This document shows positions 53,160 through 62,137 of a DNA stretch of 64,000 bases, piece by piece. Origin of the DNA: Bacteroidota bacterium (lineage in GTDB: Bacteria; Bacteroidota; Bacteroidia; UBA4408); NCBI GenBank assembly GCA_016721765.1, contig JADKHO010000004.1:1-64000 (forward strand), read 5' to 3'. A model generated the notes under the pieces. That model was not told where the DNA came from. It made no database searches and saw only the letters and a program-made list of their open reading frames with translations. The translations under genes and the position numbers were made by a program. The first letter of the stretch is position 1. Every line of letters starts with the position of its first letter.

Positions 53160-53500
53160 AACTTCTTTTTGACCAAAATATCTCATTTCGTGCTGTTAGA
53201 CAAATCAGCAGACAATTTCCGCTTTCCAAACAAGTCCGTGAATTGCAACTTGAAAATGTAACCGACAGACAAATTTGGAATTATGCTAAGGAATCACAAT
53301 ACTCAATCGTAACATTTGACGCTGACTTTTATGACCTTGTTACTTTATATGGACATCCTCCGAAAGTCATCTGGTTAAGAATTGGGAATACATCAAATGA
53401 AAATCTTGTTAAATCTTTTGAAACACATTTTGAAATTATAAAAGCCTTTATTACAGACCCAAGTTACAAAGACATCGGCTGCTTGGAAATTGACGTTTAG
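53156..53500 (+). CDS. DUF5615 PIN-like toxin, 114 aa
   Basis: The DUF5615/Mut7-C-like RNase fold: KLLFDQNISFRAVRQI at the start (Asp6), VTDRQIWNYAKESQYSIVTFDADFYDL in the middle (Asp residues near 58 and 75) and PPKVIWLRIGN near residue 88. The start is GTG at 53156. The order antitoxin-toxin and the overlap mark a type II toxin-antitoxin pair. Confidence 0.92.
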   Translation: MKLLFDQNISFRAVRQISRQFPLSKQVRELQLENVTDRQIWNYAKESQYSIVTFDADFYDLVTLYGHPPKVIWLRIGNTSNENLVKSFETHFEIIKAFITDPSYKDIGCLEIDV

Positions 53501-53508
53501 GGCACTAC

Positions 53509-53711
53509 ATATAACAGCGCCTTAACGCAATGTCTTATTTGGGGCGGACAGAAGGTTTATTAACAGATTACCTCGCACTAAGTTCGAGCATCAAAATATT
53601 GCAACATATTTTTCGGTAAAATTTTGTTTATTTGTTGCAATATTTTTGGCTGACAGACAGAGCGCCGAAAGCCCCAAATAAAACACTGCGTTAAGCCGCA
53701 AAACGTTATAT
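53509..53711 (+). repeat. attC-like site 39 (class C)
   Basis: Cores are ACATATAAC and GTTATATGC. The left end reads TAACAGCGCCTTAACGCA, against TGCGTTAAGCCGC, with one mismatch. Confidence 0.92.
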
Positions 53712-53762
53712 GCAACTCTTTGACACCAGTAGAAACTTCAAATTTTCGATTATTAAATTCAC

Positions 53763-54344
53763 ATGCTTAATCTTCTTAAACAGACTGCAATTTTTCTATC
53801 AGTAAACTTTACAAAAGGACAGTTCAGATATTCCTTTCTAATTGTAAATCTAATCCCGATATTTTTACATTTATTCTTATCATTCCCTGCTAAAGACCTA
53901 ATCAATTATTTTATTATTGAAGCTGTTGCTTATTGCTTTATGAATATTCTTTACATAAAAGTAATTGACTTTTCCCCGACAACAGTAAAGTTCATCCTTT
54001 TATTACTTTGTATTGTCCTAATTTCGTTACCTGTTTATTTTATTCCCGAATGGAACAAGGACGAAGAAATAGAGAACAGAATTGCCTTTTGGAATTATGT
54101 TGCAATCCTATTTTCCTTTTACACTGCTGACTTTTTTTTAAACGCTGATAAGTTTTACGACACAGAGGAATATCAATTAAAACGAAACGTTGTTATAAAG
54201 TTTGGTATTTTAGTTTTTGTTGCAATTGTTGGTACTTTGACAAGTAAGTTCATAAAAAGTAACATTGCGTTTCTTTTGACAATAGTCATTGTAAAAACAA
54301 TAATTGATACTGTGACACTTCAAAAAAACTCAGCTGAAATATAA
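53763..54344 (+). CDS. Multi-pass membrane protein, 193 aa
   Basis: About six hydrophobic segments, such as IVNLIPIFLHLFLSFPA, FILLLLCIVLISLPVYFIP and VVIKFGILVFVAIVGTL; an acidic cytoplasmic or periplasmic loop (EWNKDEEIENR) lies in the middle. No family recognised. Cassette ends GTTATATGC-AA-CTCTTTG and CAAAGAG-CA-GCATATAAC match over 16 bases. Confidence 0.75.
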   Translation: MLNLLKQTAIFLSVNFTKGQFRYSFLIVNLIPIFLHLFLSFPAKDLINYFIIEAVAYCFMNILYIKVIDFSPTTVKFILLLLCIVLISLPVYFIPEWNKDEEIENRIAFWNYVAILFSFYTADFFLNADKFYDTEEYQLKRNVVIKFGILVFVAIVGTLTSKFIKSNIAFLLTIVIVKTIIDTVTLQKNSAEI

Positions 54345-54409
54345 TTGCAAACTTAAAACGAATCTGCAAAAGACGAATGACACTGCTAACCCTAGGCACA
54401 AAGAGCAGC

Positions 54410-54615
54410 ATATAACAGCGGCTACCAGATAAATTTTATTTTGGGCGGACAGAAGGTTAATTAACTTGGAAGCTCGTAAAAAGTTTGTGCTACAAAATAT
54501 TGCAATATAAATTTCGGTAAGTAATTTTTTTATCTTTATTGCAATATTTTTGACGAAGCGACAGTGCCACGAAAGCCCAAAATAAAATCCATCTGGTAGC
54601 CGCAAAACGTTAGCA
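54410..54615 (+). repeat. attC-like site 40 (class A)
   Basis: Cores are GCATATAAC and GTTAGCAGC. Arms are GCGGCTACCAGAT / ATCTGGTAGCCGC; the second arm pair ATTTTATTTTGGGC / GCCCAAAATAAAAT is perfect. Confidence 0.92.
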
Positions 54616-55012
54616 GCAAAGGGTTCTAACGTTTTTAGAAATATTTCCGGTTGACGATTTTTCAGTTGGTTTCATAAACCCAGTGCTTTTGCAGTTTTTG
54701 TTTTTGTTTCTCCAAGCATTTCGTGACGATTAGAACTTGACAAGCACTATTTGACTTTTTGAACTTGGACGAATTTGCGTAAACCCACACTTGACGTTGG
54801 ATTGAAAATTTTTTGTTTGTAAGTGTTTACTTGGTTTGTTTGCGTGACTCCCACAGTTGACGTTTGACTCTGAATTCTTTAATTAGGCTAAACTTAGCGT
54901 TGTACTTGACGTGTAGAAGTTCTAAAACTTTGTGTGACAAGCAAAGTGTGACAATAACTGTTGAAAGTTGGACTGCAAAAGCGCTGTATGCGTGGCGTGA
55001 ACCCTCAGCTGC
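54610..55012 (+). repeat. ORF-less repeated cassette NC11
   Basis: A 403-bp copy nearly identical to NC8 and NC10. TTGAC motifs are at 54651, 54737, 54751, 54791, 54857, 54864 (as TTTGACT) and 54906. Directly followed by NC12. Confidence 0.88.
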
Positions 55013-55214
55013 TAACAGCGTGCATGCAAGATGTCTTATTTTGGCGGACGGTAGGTTTAATAACGGATTACCTCGCTCCTAGTTCGTGCAAAAAAAATAT
55101 TGCAATATCCTTTTCGGTAAATAATTTGTTTATTTTTATTGCAATATTTTTTAACGAAAAGACTGTGCTACGAAGCCAAAATAAAACACCTCGCATGCAC
55201 GCAAAACGTTAGCA
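55010..55214 (+). repeat. attC-like site 41 (class B)
   Basis: Cores are GCTGCTAAC and GTTAGCAGC, between two repeated cassettes. Arms are GCGTGCATGCAAGATG / CGCATGCACGC. Confidence 0.92.
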
Positions 55215-55611
55215 GCAAAGGGTTCTAACGTTTTTAGAAATATTTTCGGTTGACGATTTTTCAGTTATTTTCATAATCCCTTTGCTTTTGCAGTTTTTGT
55301 TTTTGCTTCTCAATGCATTGCGTTACGATTAGAACTTGACAAGCACTATTTGACTTTTAGAACTTGGACGAATTTGCGTAAACCCACACTTGACGTTGGA
55401 CTCGAAAACTTTTGTTTGTAAGTGTTTGCTTGGTTTGTTTGCGTGACTTCCACACTTAACGTTGGACTTTGAACTTGATACTTAGTCTAAACTTAGCGTG
55501 GCACTTGACGTTTAGGAGTTCTAAAACTTTATGTGACAAGCAAGGTGTGACGATTACTGTTGAAAGTTGGACTGCAAAAGCGCTGTATGCGTGGCGTGAA
55601 CCCTCAGCTGC
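55209..55611 (+). repeat. ORF-less repeated cassette NC12
   Basis: A 403-bp copy, close to NC5 rather than to its neighbour NC11. The pair NC11-NC12 mirrors NC5-NC6 in reverse order. Confidence 0.88.
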
Positions 55612-55813
55612 TAACAGCGTGCATGCAAGATGTCTTATTTTGGCGGACTGTAGGTTAATTAACGGATTACCTCGCTCCTAGTTCGTTCAAAAAAAATATT
55701 GCAATATGCTTTTCGGTAAATAATTTGTCTATTTTTATTGCAATATTTTTTAACGACAAGACTGTGCTACGAAGCCGAAATAAAACACCTCGCATGCACG
55801 CAAAACGTTATAA
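55609..55813 (+). repeat. attC-like site 42 (class B)
   Basis: Cores are GCTGCTAAC and GTTATAACT. The right second arm is GCCGAAATAA, giving one mismatch against TTATTTTGGC. Confidence 0.92.
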
Positions 55814-55881
55814 CTAATAGGGCGAAAAAACTCAGAACTCAAAACTTTCGTGAATTATCTAGTCAATTTTGCTTCAATTAT

Positions 55882-55915
55882 TTTGACTGACTTTCGCTTA
55901 ATTTTCTTAAATTTG
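55882..55915 (+). promoter_or_regulatory. Promoter of the acetyltransferase-like toxin cassette
   Basis: TTTG (55882-55885), 22 bases, TAAATTTG (55908-55915). The ATG at 55920 is four bases on, so a leaderless transcript is likely, as for the MntA-HepT cassette. Confidence 0.55.
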
Positions 55916-55919
55916 AACT

Positions 55920-56444
55920 ATGAGTAAAACTAGACATAAGCCTTTAGAATTCATCATTGACAAGCTAACTAACTCAATCGAAAACACATCGACAGGTGAG
56001 GTTTTTGACACAGCGGTTGTGAGAATGACTCTTAAAAATTTGAATGAAATTAAGAAGCCAGATTGGAATTTTGACTGGGCTAAGGAAATCAAAGACAAAA
56101 CTAAAGAGGTTTATAAACTTACAACATATAATAACCCAACAATTATTCAGGGACTTGTTAGTATTGAAGACAAGCAAGACCACATTTTTATGCATCTTAT
56201 TGAAAGTGCAAAATTTAACAAGAATAGAGACAAAGTTTATTTAGGAGTTCCGGGAAATCTTGTTGCTTATGCATGCAAGGTTTCTGTAGACAAAGGTTAT
56301 CAGGGATTTCTTGCCTTTGACGCTAAGACGGCATTAATCAAACATTATCAAGAATCACTTTATGCAACTCATTTTCGTGGACTAAGAATGTTCATTGAAA
56401 CTAAAGCTGCATTAAGACTAATTTCACAATATTTTAAATCGTAA
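55920..56444 (+). CDS. GNAT-like protein, possible toxin, 174 aa
   Basis: The C-terminal half has the pattern of a GNAT acetyltransferase: VPGNLVAYACKVSVDKGYQGFL (strand, acetyl-CoA loop-like region with Gly), AKTALIKHYQESLYATHFRG and a final MFIETKAALRLISQYF. The first 100 residues are less typical. It is followed after five bases by a 54-codon gene, and the cassette has its own promoter, an arrangement seen in toxin-antitoxin modules. Enzyme activity and toxin role are inference; canonical CoA-binding residues are not all clear. Confidence 0.65.
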   Translation: MSKTRHKPLEFIIDKLTNSIENTSTGEVFDTAVVRMTLKNLNEIKKPDWNFDWAKEIKDKTKEVYKLTTYNNPTIIQGLVSIEDKQDHIFMHLIESAKFNKNRDKVYLGVPGNLVAYACKVSVDKGYQGFLAFDAKTALIKHYQESLYATHFRGLRMFIETKAALRLISQYFKS

Positions 56445-56449
56445 ACAAA

Positions 56450-56614
56450 ATGGGACTAATTAGAGAACCGAAAAATGTTGATTTTACTGTCCAATCAAAA
56501 CCTTGGTCAGAAATTGAGCTTCGCGATTTCAGAAAATTAATGAATCAAATTAAAGCTAAGAATGCTAAACCCAAAGTCAAAATTTTGACGGGGAAGAAAA
56601 AAGTTACCGCTTAA
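56450..56614 (+). CDS. Small partner protein, 54 aa
   Basis: A short basic protein starting MGLIREPKNVDFTVQSKPWS with the helix IELRDFRKLMNQIKAK and a Lys-rich tail. It starts five bases after the GNAT-like gene, in the same cassette. Too short for most automatic calls, but its coupling and complete frame support it. It is probably the antitoxin or co-factor of the upstream protein. Confidence 0.68.
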   Translation: MGLIREPKNVDFTVQSKPWSEIELRDFRKLMNQIKAKNAKPKVKILTGKKKVTA

Positions 56615-56653
56615 TTCTATTCAAGAATTGACAACCACGGCACGCCCTACTAG

Positions 56654-56858
56654 TTATAACAGCTTGCAAGCGTGATGTCTTATTTTGGGCGGACAGAAGG
56701 TTTATTAAGTTTGAAGCTCGATTGAAATTTGTGCTACAAAATATTGCAATATAGTTTTCGGTAGAAATTTGTTTAATTTTATTGCAATATTTTTAACGAA
56801 ACAACAGTACTTCGAAGGCCCAAAATAAAACACCACGCCTGCAAGCAAAACGTTAAGG
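56654..56858 (+). repeat. attC-like site 43 (class D)
   Basis: Cores are AGTTATAAC and GTTAAGGGC. Arms are GCTTGCAAGCGTGATG / CACGCCTGCAAGC. Confidence 0.92.
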
Positions 56859-56926
56859 GCAAGCTTAAAAAAGTTCAAGAAATAAAATGACAGCGAAACG
56901 TAAAATTTGTAAAAGAACACATTCAA

Positions 56927-59900
56927 ATGATCAACATTAAAATAGTCTTAATCGCTCTATTGGCGCTTATTGTAAACGAAACTTTCGGACAATTAGTAAT
57001 CAATGAAGGTAGTAATAAAAACTACTCAACCATCAGTGACGAAGATGGTGATTTTGAGGATTGGATAGAAATATACAATTCTGGTGCAACCGCTATTGAC
57101 CTATTCAATTACAGTCTAAGCGATAATTCGAATCCCGGTGAATGGGTATTTCCGCATCAGATTATTCAGCCAAATCAATTCATTATAGTTTTTTGTAGCG
57201 AGAAGGACAGATTTTCATCATCTCCATTTACAAATGTTTTAACAGATAGCACATTTACACCACAGGCAGGTTGGAACACCCATCATTTTTCAACACCCTT
57301 CTATTGGGATGGCGTATCTAACATTATTTTAAATCTTTGCACTTATAACCCGTTTTACCAATGCAATACTATTCATTCCCAAAGTGCCACAACCTATAAT
57401 TCGGCTACAATTGCATTGAATTACCCAAATTCCGCGTGCGGCTTCAGCGGAGGAAGTAACGCCCAGCAACGCCCCAATATACGCTTTAACTCCTCTATTG
57501 TTGGAACTGGCATCATTCAAAATGGTTATTATGACTATCCATCGGCTTACAGCAACTGGTACGAAGGTGCTCGCCAACAATACTTGTATACAGCAAGTGA
57601 ATTGGTATCAGCTGGCCTTTCAGCTGGAAACATCGATTCTATGGCATTTGATGTAATCGCAACATGTCCAACAAATTTCCAGTTGTTTGACATTAGTCTA
57701 GCAAATACCGGAATTAATTCATTACCATCGAACTTTATTACTGCCAATGGGAATTTCAATCATACCAATTTTAAAATCAGCTCCAATGGCGAAACCATCA
57801 AACTATACAACCCTTCGAACATACAGATAAGTTCACTTAATGTAAATTGCGGGCCCGGTTACGATGTCAGTGCCGGAAGCTTTCCTGATGCAACAGTTAC
57901 AATTAAGAAATTTAGTGAGCCAACTCCCGGAGCCTCAAACAACGGATCAATACCTGCCGTCAACTATGCCATGGCACCTGTTTTATCAGTAAGCAGTGGG
58001 ATTTATACAAGTGCTTTTTCAGTAAACATTTCAGACCCCAACACCCCTGCTGCTTCTATATACTACACACTCAATGGGTGCGACCCCGACACTAACTCTA
58101 TTTTATGGAACGGCATTCCAATATCAGTTTCTCAAACAACTATACTTAGGGCAAGATCCTTTCTAAATGGATATATTCCAAGCACAATTACATCTGCCAG
58201 TTATTTATTCAATTTAAATCATACAACGCCAATCATATCAGTAATAAGCGATTCGCTTAACTTATTTGGACCAACAGGTATGTTCGACAATCCAACGCTG
58301 GACTTACTGAAAGCCTCTTCCATTGACTACTTTGATTCTACAGCCAATCACAACCTGCTTTTTTCAAGGAGAGCAGGTATCATTATGGATGGTGGCTGGG
58401 GATCAAGAGGCAATCCGCAACGACCATTCAGAATCAAACTTGACGATGGCGTTTTAGGTCAGGGACCAGCTATAGGAACTTTTCTCTCTGACCGTCCTAA
58501 TCGCAACCAATACAGTGATTTTTACCTTTTCAATGGTGGCGGAAATTATATGGTCTTACCCTTTAAAGATGCCGTCCAAGTAAAAATGATGGGAGAGGGT
58601 ACAAATTCCTATTATGCTGCCAGCAGGCCAGTAAGTGTTTACATAAATGGAGAATATTGGGGATTATATGACATGAAAGAGAAATTCAATACAGAAATGT
58701 TTGAGATATACGATGGAGCTATCGAGAATACCATCGATATATTAGGTTCAAGCGCTAATTACGGCTTTCAGTTAAGAGCCATTGAGGGAAATGTTGAACC
58801 TTTTTTTGAAGCCAACGATTCGATTTCTCAAATAAATCCTTTGGATAGCAATTTCTGGACACAAGCTGATCAGTATGTGGATATGATCTATTATAATGAT
58901 TACATCATTGCTGAACTATGGATGAATAACGTTGATTGGGGGGCAAACTATAACAACATAAAAATTTATCGCTCCAACGCTACAAATTATAGGTGGCGTT
59001 ATTGTTTGTTTGATCTTGAATATGGCCTGCTACCCAATCATGGATGGCTCAATGGTGCAAATAACTATAACTGCACTACTGACCTACTTGGAGGGATAAT
59101 CAATCATCAAACTGTAGACCCGGGAAATCCCCATTTCAATGTCTTTTGGAGAGGACTTCAAAACGATCGCTTCCGCAATTACTTCATAAATCGCTTTGCC
59201 GATCAAATGAATACAGTGTATTTGCCATCTCGACTTTTGGCAATTGAAAATTCAATGTATAACCAGACACTACCCGAGATGCCTGCTCATTTTGCTCGTT
59301 GGGGTGATCCTAATAATGTCTCTGCTCATATGAATGGCTATTTGCAATATCATCAGTTGTTTTCTGATGAGTTGGCTTGTCGACCTGACAATATGAGAAA
59401 TCAGATACAAAGTAATTTCAACCTACCCCAACAGGTACAAGTTGAATTAGATGTATTTCCTTCCAATGGAGGGAAAATAAATATCAGCACCATTTCACCT
59501 GACAGCTATCCCTGGAATGGAATTTATTTTGATGGTGTACCAATTCAAATTGAAGCTCTTGCAATGCCTGGTTATCAATTTTCGCATTGGGAATCTAATG
59601 GTCTAATTACTGATACATTAAATGCTGTTTTTCTTGACACTTTGACAATAGCTGCTATCAACTTCAAAGCTCATTTTGTTTCAACACTTGGAATTGATGA
59701 ATTAAAGCCCTCGGTATTTCATATTTATCCAAACCCAACCTCTGAACATCTTACAATTAAACTAAAAGAAAATATTGGAAAGATAAATCAATTCAGTGTT
59801 TATGATGTTCTGGGTAAAGAATACCATCTAGACAACAAACAAAATGGCACCACTGAGTATTGGATAAATGTTTCGTCACTTGGCCCAGGATTCTATCTAA

Positions 59901-59956
59901 TAAAATGTCAAACCGATGATGGCAAATTATACCATGGAGTATTTATTAAACAATGA
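56927..59956 (+). CDS. CotH-kinase-family secreted protein with LTD and T9SS domains, 1009 aa
   Basis: Domains in order: signal peptide ending TFGQ; lamin-tail-like domain (LVINEGSN through DWIEIYNSGATAIDLFNYSL); a chitobiase-like segment (SIYYTLNGCDPD); a CotH-type kinase domain (AGIIMDGGWGSRGN, YINGEYWGLYDMKEKF, NVDWGANYNNIKIYRS, WRYCLFDLEYG); a C-terminal beta domain; and a T9SS sorting tail (HIYPNPTSEHLTIKL, LGPGFYLIKCQ). CotH proteins phosphorylate secreted proteins or carry out adhesion. It is the largest single gene in a small cassette (3.1 kb). Confidence 0.9.
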   Translation: MINIKIVLIALLALIVNETFGQLVINEGSNKNYSTISDEDGDFEDWIEIYNSGATAIDLFNYSLSDNSNPGEWVFPHQIIQPNQFIIVFCSEKDRFSSSPFTNVLTDSTFTPQAGWNTHHFSTPFYWDGVSNIILNLCTYNPFYQCNTIHSQSATTYNSATIALNYPNSACGFSGGSNAQQRPNIRFNSSIVGTGIIQNGYYDYPSAYSNWYEGARQQYLYTASELVSAGLSAGNIDSMAFDVIATCPTNFQLFDISLANTGINSLPSNFITANGNFNHTNFKISSNGETIKLYNPSNIQISSLNVNCGPGYDVSAGSFPDATVTIKKFSEPTPGASNNGSIPAVNYAMAPVLSVSSGIYTSAFSVNISDPNTPAASIYYTLNGCDPDTNSILWNGIPISVSQTTILRARSFLNGYIPSTITSASYLFNLNHTTPIISVISDSLNLFGPTGMFDNPTLDLLKASSIDYFDSTANHNLLFSRRAGIIMDGGWGSRGNPQRPFRIKLDDGVLGQGPAIGTFLSDRPNRNQYSDFYLFNGGGNYMVLPFKDAVQVKMMGEGTNSYYAASRPVSVYINGEYWGLYDMKEKFNTEMFEIYDGAIENTIDILGSSANYGFQLRAIEGNVEPFFEANDSISQINPLDSNFWTQADQYVDMIYYNDYIIAELWMNNVDWGANYNNIKIYRSNATNYRWRYCLFDLEYGLLPNHGWLNGANNYNCTTDLLGGIINHQTVDPGNPHFNVFWRGLQNDRFRNYFINRFADQMNTVYLPSRLLAIENSMYNQTLPEMPAHFARWGDPNNVSAHMNGYLQYHQLFSDELACRPDNMRNQIQSNFNLPQQVQVELDVFPSNGGKINISTISPDSYPWNGIYFDGVPIQIEALAMPGYQFSHWESNGLITDTLNAVFLDTLTIAAINFKAHFVSTLGIDELKPSVFHIYPNPTSEHLTIKLKENIGKINQFSVYDVLGKEYHLDNKQNGTTEYWINVSSLGPGFYLIKCQTDDGKLYHGVFIKQ

Positions 59957-59991
59957 CAAATAGCCAAGAATAGAAGTGAAGCAAAGCCAGC

Positions 59992-60123
59992 CCTTAACAG
60001 CACCTACCCAAAAGGCGGGGTTTCGTGTTCCAAAGACAGTTTAGTGGTTAATCAAACATTAGTTTTCCAAATCAAGTTTTGTGGTAAAAGTTCCGCCCTT
60101 CGGGTAGCTGCAAAACGTTATGT
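59992..60123 (+). repeat. attC-like site 44 (short class)
   Basis: Cores are GCCCTTAAC and GTTATGTGT. Near copy of site 18 (arms GCACCTACCCAAAAGGCGGGG / TCCGCCCTTCGGGTAGCTGC), although the two follow unrelated cassettes. Confidence 0.88.
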
Positions 60124-60279
60124 GTAATGGGGGCTCGGAATTTTCTTTATAATTTCGTTATGAAAATCAAAAGTTCTATTAACCCTTGAAAAAAAAATCT
60201 AACCTACTATAAGAGACATTTCAATAGTAATTTGTTAGCTGTGACGACCAGTGAGTTTGTTAATCTTTAAAAACAAAAA

Positions 60280-61191
60280 ATGTCAGTAATTATATACCTC
60301 CTTCTCTTTCTTCAATTCCTCCTGACGATATTTACACTTATTAATGTTGCAAAAAATAAAAACAGGAACCTTGCAATACTATGCTCCTTCTGCTTTTTAT
60401 TTCCTGCCTTTGCCTTCGTTGTGGCTTTTCTCCTTCACATTGAACTGTTGCATCAAAATCATTATTTATCAATATCTCTGCTTGGTTGCTTACTACTACT
60501 GATAAGTTCTATTTTACTTTCATTTTCCAAAAAAATAAAACCTACGATAAAAATCCTTTCAACTATTACAGGTTTGGGTGCACTTGCATTGGGATTTATT
60601 TTAGTAATGATCAATAGAGAATTTAGAAGCGAAATCCTATTTAAGGAGAGAATCTATGAAAACTTCTACCTTACTTTTTTTATTCATAATGATGGTCAGT
60701 TATGTTCAACAAAAATAACTATAGAAAATGCAACTTATATCAAAAGAAACATAAATCAGGGAGGAATATATGGCTGGGAGATTCCTGATAAAATAAAGTT
60801 TATTTCATTTAAAGATTCCATTTTGAAATTTTCTATCGCAATAAATAATGAAGAAAACATCGCTATTGTTGACACCCGTTTTGATTATATAAGTAATCAA
60901 TTTAACGGAGTTCGAGTTGTTAGGCGAGACAGAGCACACGGTGTAATTGATTCAACAGGTAAAATTCTCATTCCATTTGGTAGATATGATTATCTTGGCC
61001 ATAACTATAATGGCCTTTTGTATGCGCAGAAAAACAATAAGGTTGGTTATGTTGACAGAAATGGAAACATATTAATTCCTTTTAAGTTTGATGGAGGAGG
61101 AAATTTTTTATCTGATTCGGCTACAGTTCGTTTGAACGACAAATCCTATTGGATAAACAAGAAAGGAGAAATACTCTCCTTACACAAATGA
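60280..61191 (+). CDS. Membrane protein with C-terminal WG repeats, 303 aa
   Basis: Four hydrophobic segments in the first 120 residues (for example IIYLLLFLQFLLTIFTLINV and LAILCSFCFLFPAFAFVVAF). Then a soluble part with WG-like repeats near residue 225 (GVIDSTGKILIPFGRYD) and near residue 255 (VGYVDRNGNILIPFKFDG). WG repeats form small beta-propeller-like units of unknown role in Bacteroidota. It is the only gene in its cassette, 163 bp inside the boundary. Confidence 0.8.
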   Translation: MSVIIYLLLFLQFLLTIFTLINVAKNKNRNLAILCSFCFLFPAFAFVVAFLLHIELLHQNHYLSISLLGCLLLLISSILLSFSKKIKPTIKILSTITGLGALALGFILVMINREFRSEILFKERIYENFYLTFFIHNDGQLCSTKITIENATYIKRNINQGGIYGWEIPDKIKFISFKDSILKFSIAINNEENIAIVDTRFDYISNQFNGVRVVRRDRAHGVIDSTGKILIPFGRYDYLGHNYNGLLYAQKNNKVGYVDRNGNILIPFKFDGGGNFLSDSATVRLNDKSYWINKKGEILSLHK

Positions 61192-61263
61192 TTAAATCTT
61201 CTGTTTTAGATACTTTAATGCACTCCAGGAATAGCAGGTGACGGCAGAACGTGCCCCCACTAC

Positions 61264-61467
61264 ACATAACAGCGGCTTAGCGCAATGTCTTATTTGGGGC
61301 GGACAGAAGGTTAATTAACCAATTACCTCGCTCCTGCTTCCTGCAAGTTAAAAATACTGCAATCTGATTATCGGTAGAAATTTGTTTAATTTGTTGCAGT
61401 ATTTTTACGACAAGACTGTGCCACGAACCCCAAATAAAACACTCCGCAAAGCCGCAAAACGTTATAT
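61264..61467 (+). repeat. attC-like site 45 (class C, covarying apex)
   Basis: Cores are ACACATAAC and GTTATATGA. Apex stem is AAATACTGCAA / TTGCAGTATTT where other sites have AATATTGCAA / TTGCAATATT: a paired T-to-C and A-to-G change that keeps the stem. Arms are GCGGCTTAGCG / CTCCGCAAAGCCGC. Confidence 0.9.
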
Positions 61468-61538
61468 GAGATTTTTGCTGAACGGTCTGCTGCGATTGAC
61501 TTTTACTTTCTTACCAACTGAATACGAAATGTTGGAAA

Positions 61539-62071
61539 ATGGAGTTTAAAAATTACATAATGAAAATAAGAGGTAGTTCCATTATTATATTTTTGACCCT
61601 TAGTCTATTTATTATGTTTTTCACAGTTAGCTGTAAAAAATATCCTGATGGACCATTTTTTAATTTTACTTCAAAGTATAATAGATTAGAGAAAGCTTAT
61701 TGGGTATTAGATTACCTAGAAATTGGAGGAATTGATTCTACCTCTGATTTTCTGGCAGCATCTGATAGTGGTTATGTTTTTGAAAGCATGAAGTTTTTTG
61801 AACCGGATAAAGGAATATCTGCCATTAATTACAAATCACCTTCTCATCAATCAGCCATTTATTTTACTTGGGGCTTTGCTGATAGAAAAGGAAATTGGCA
61901 GTTCAAGTTACATCTTATTCAAGACCCTTTTTTACGAAAAGCGATTTTATTGGACCTTTATGGGTTAATGAGAGAATTGAATATAGAATTATGAAACTAA
62001 CCAAAACAGAACTCTGGTTAGAGGTTACTTATAATGGAAAATTAACAAAGGTTCATTTTAGAAGTGCCTAA
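61539..62071 (+). pseudogene. Lipoprotein gene, copy 3, frameshifted at an A run
   Basis: This copy has six T at the first run, so FFEPDKGISAINYKSPS reads correctly. It has four A instead of five at about 61886 (GATAGAAAAGG), which shifts the frame so that the product ends at 61994 instead of 62071. It therefore has the complementary defect of copies 1 and 2. No copy in the window is intact. Sequencing error in homopolymers is a possible cause. Confidence 0.8.
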
Positions 62072-62137
62072 CTAAATTTTGAAGGACACTTAAAGCCTCC
62101 ATTATACTTTAACCTTTCCCTCCGAAACAAAAACCTC

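Noticed and set aside
54961..55212. Repeated 83-codon frame (also at 36959, 37557, 46982, 48969) and a 72-codon frame (54864, 48872, 46885, 37460, 43508) spanning the ORF-less cassette and its attC
   Set aside because: They recur only because the cassette is copied. They read through the attC stems, lack a ribosome site, and are broken or altered in NC1, NC3, NC4 and the variant.
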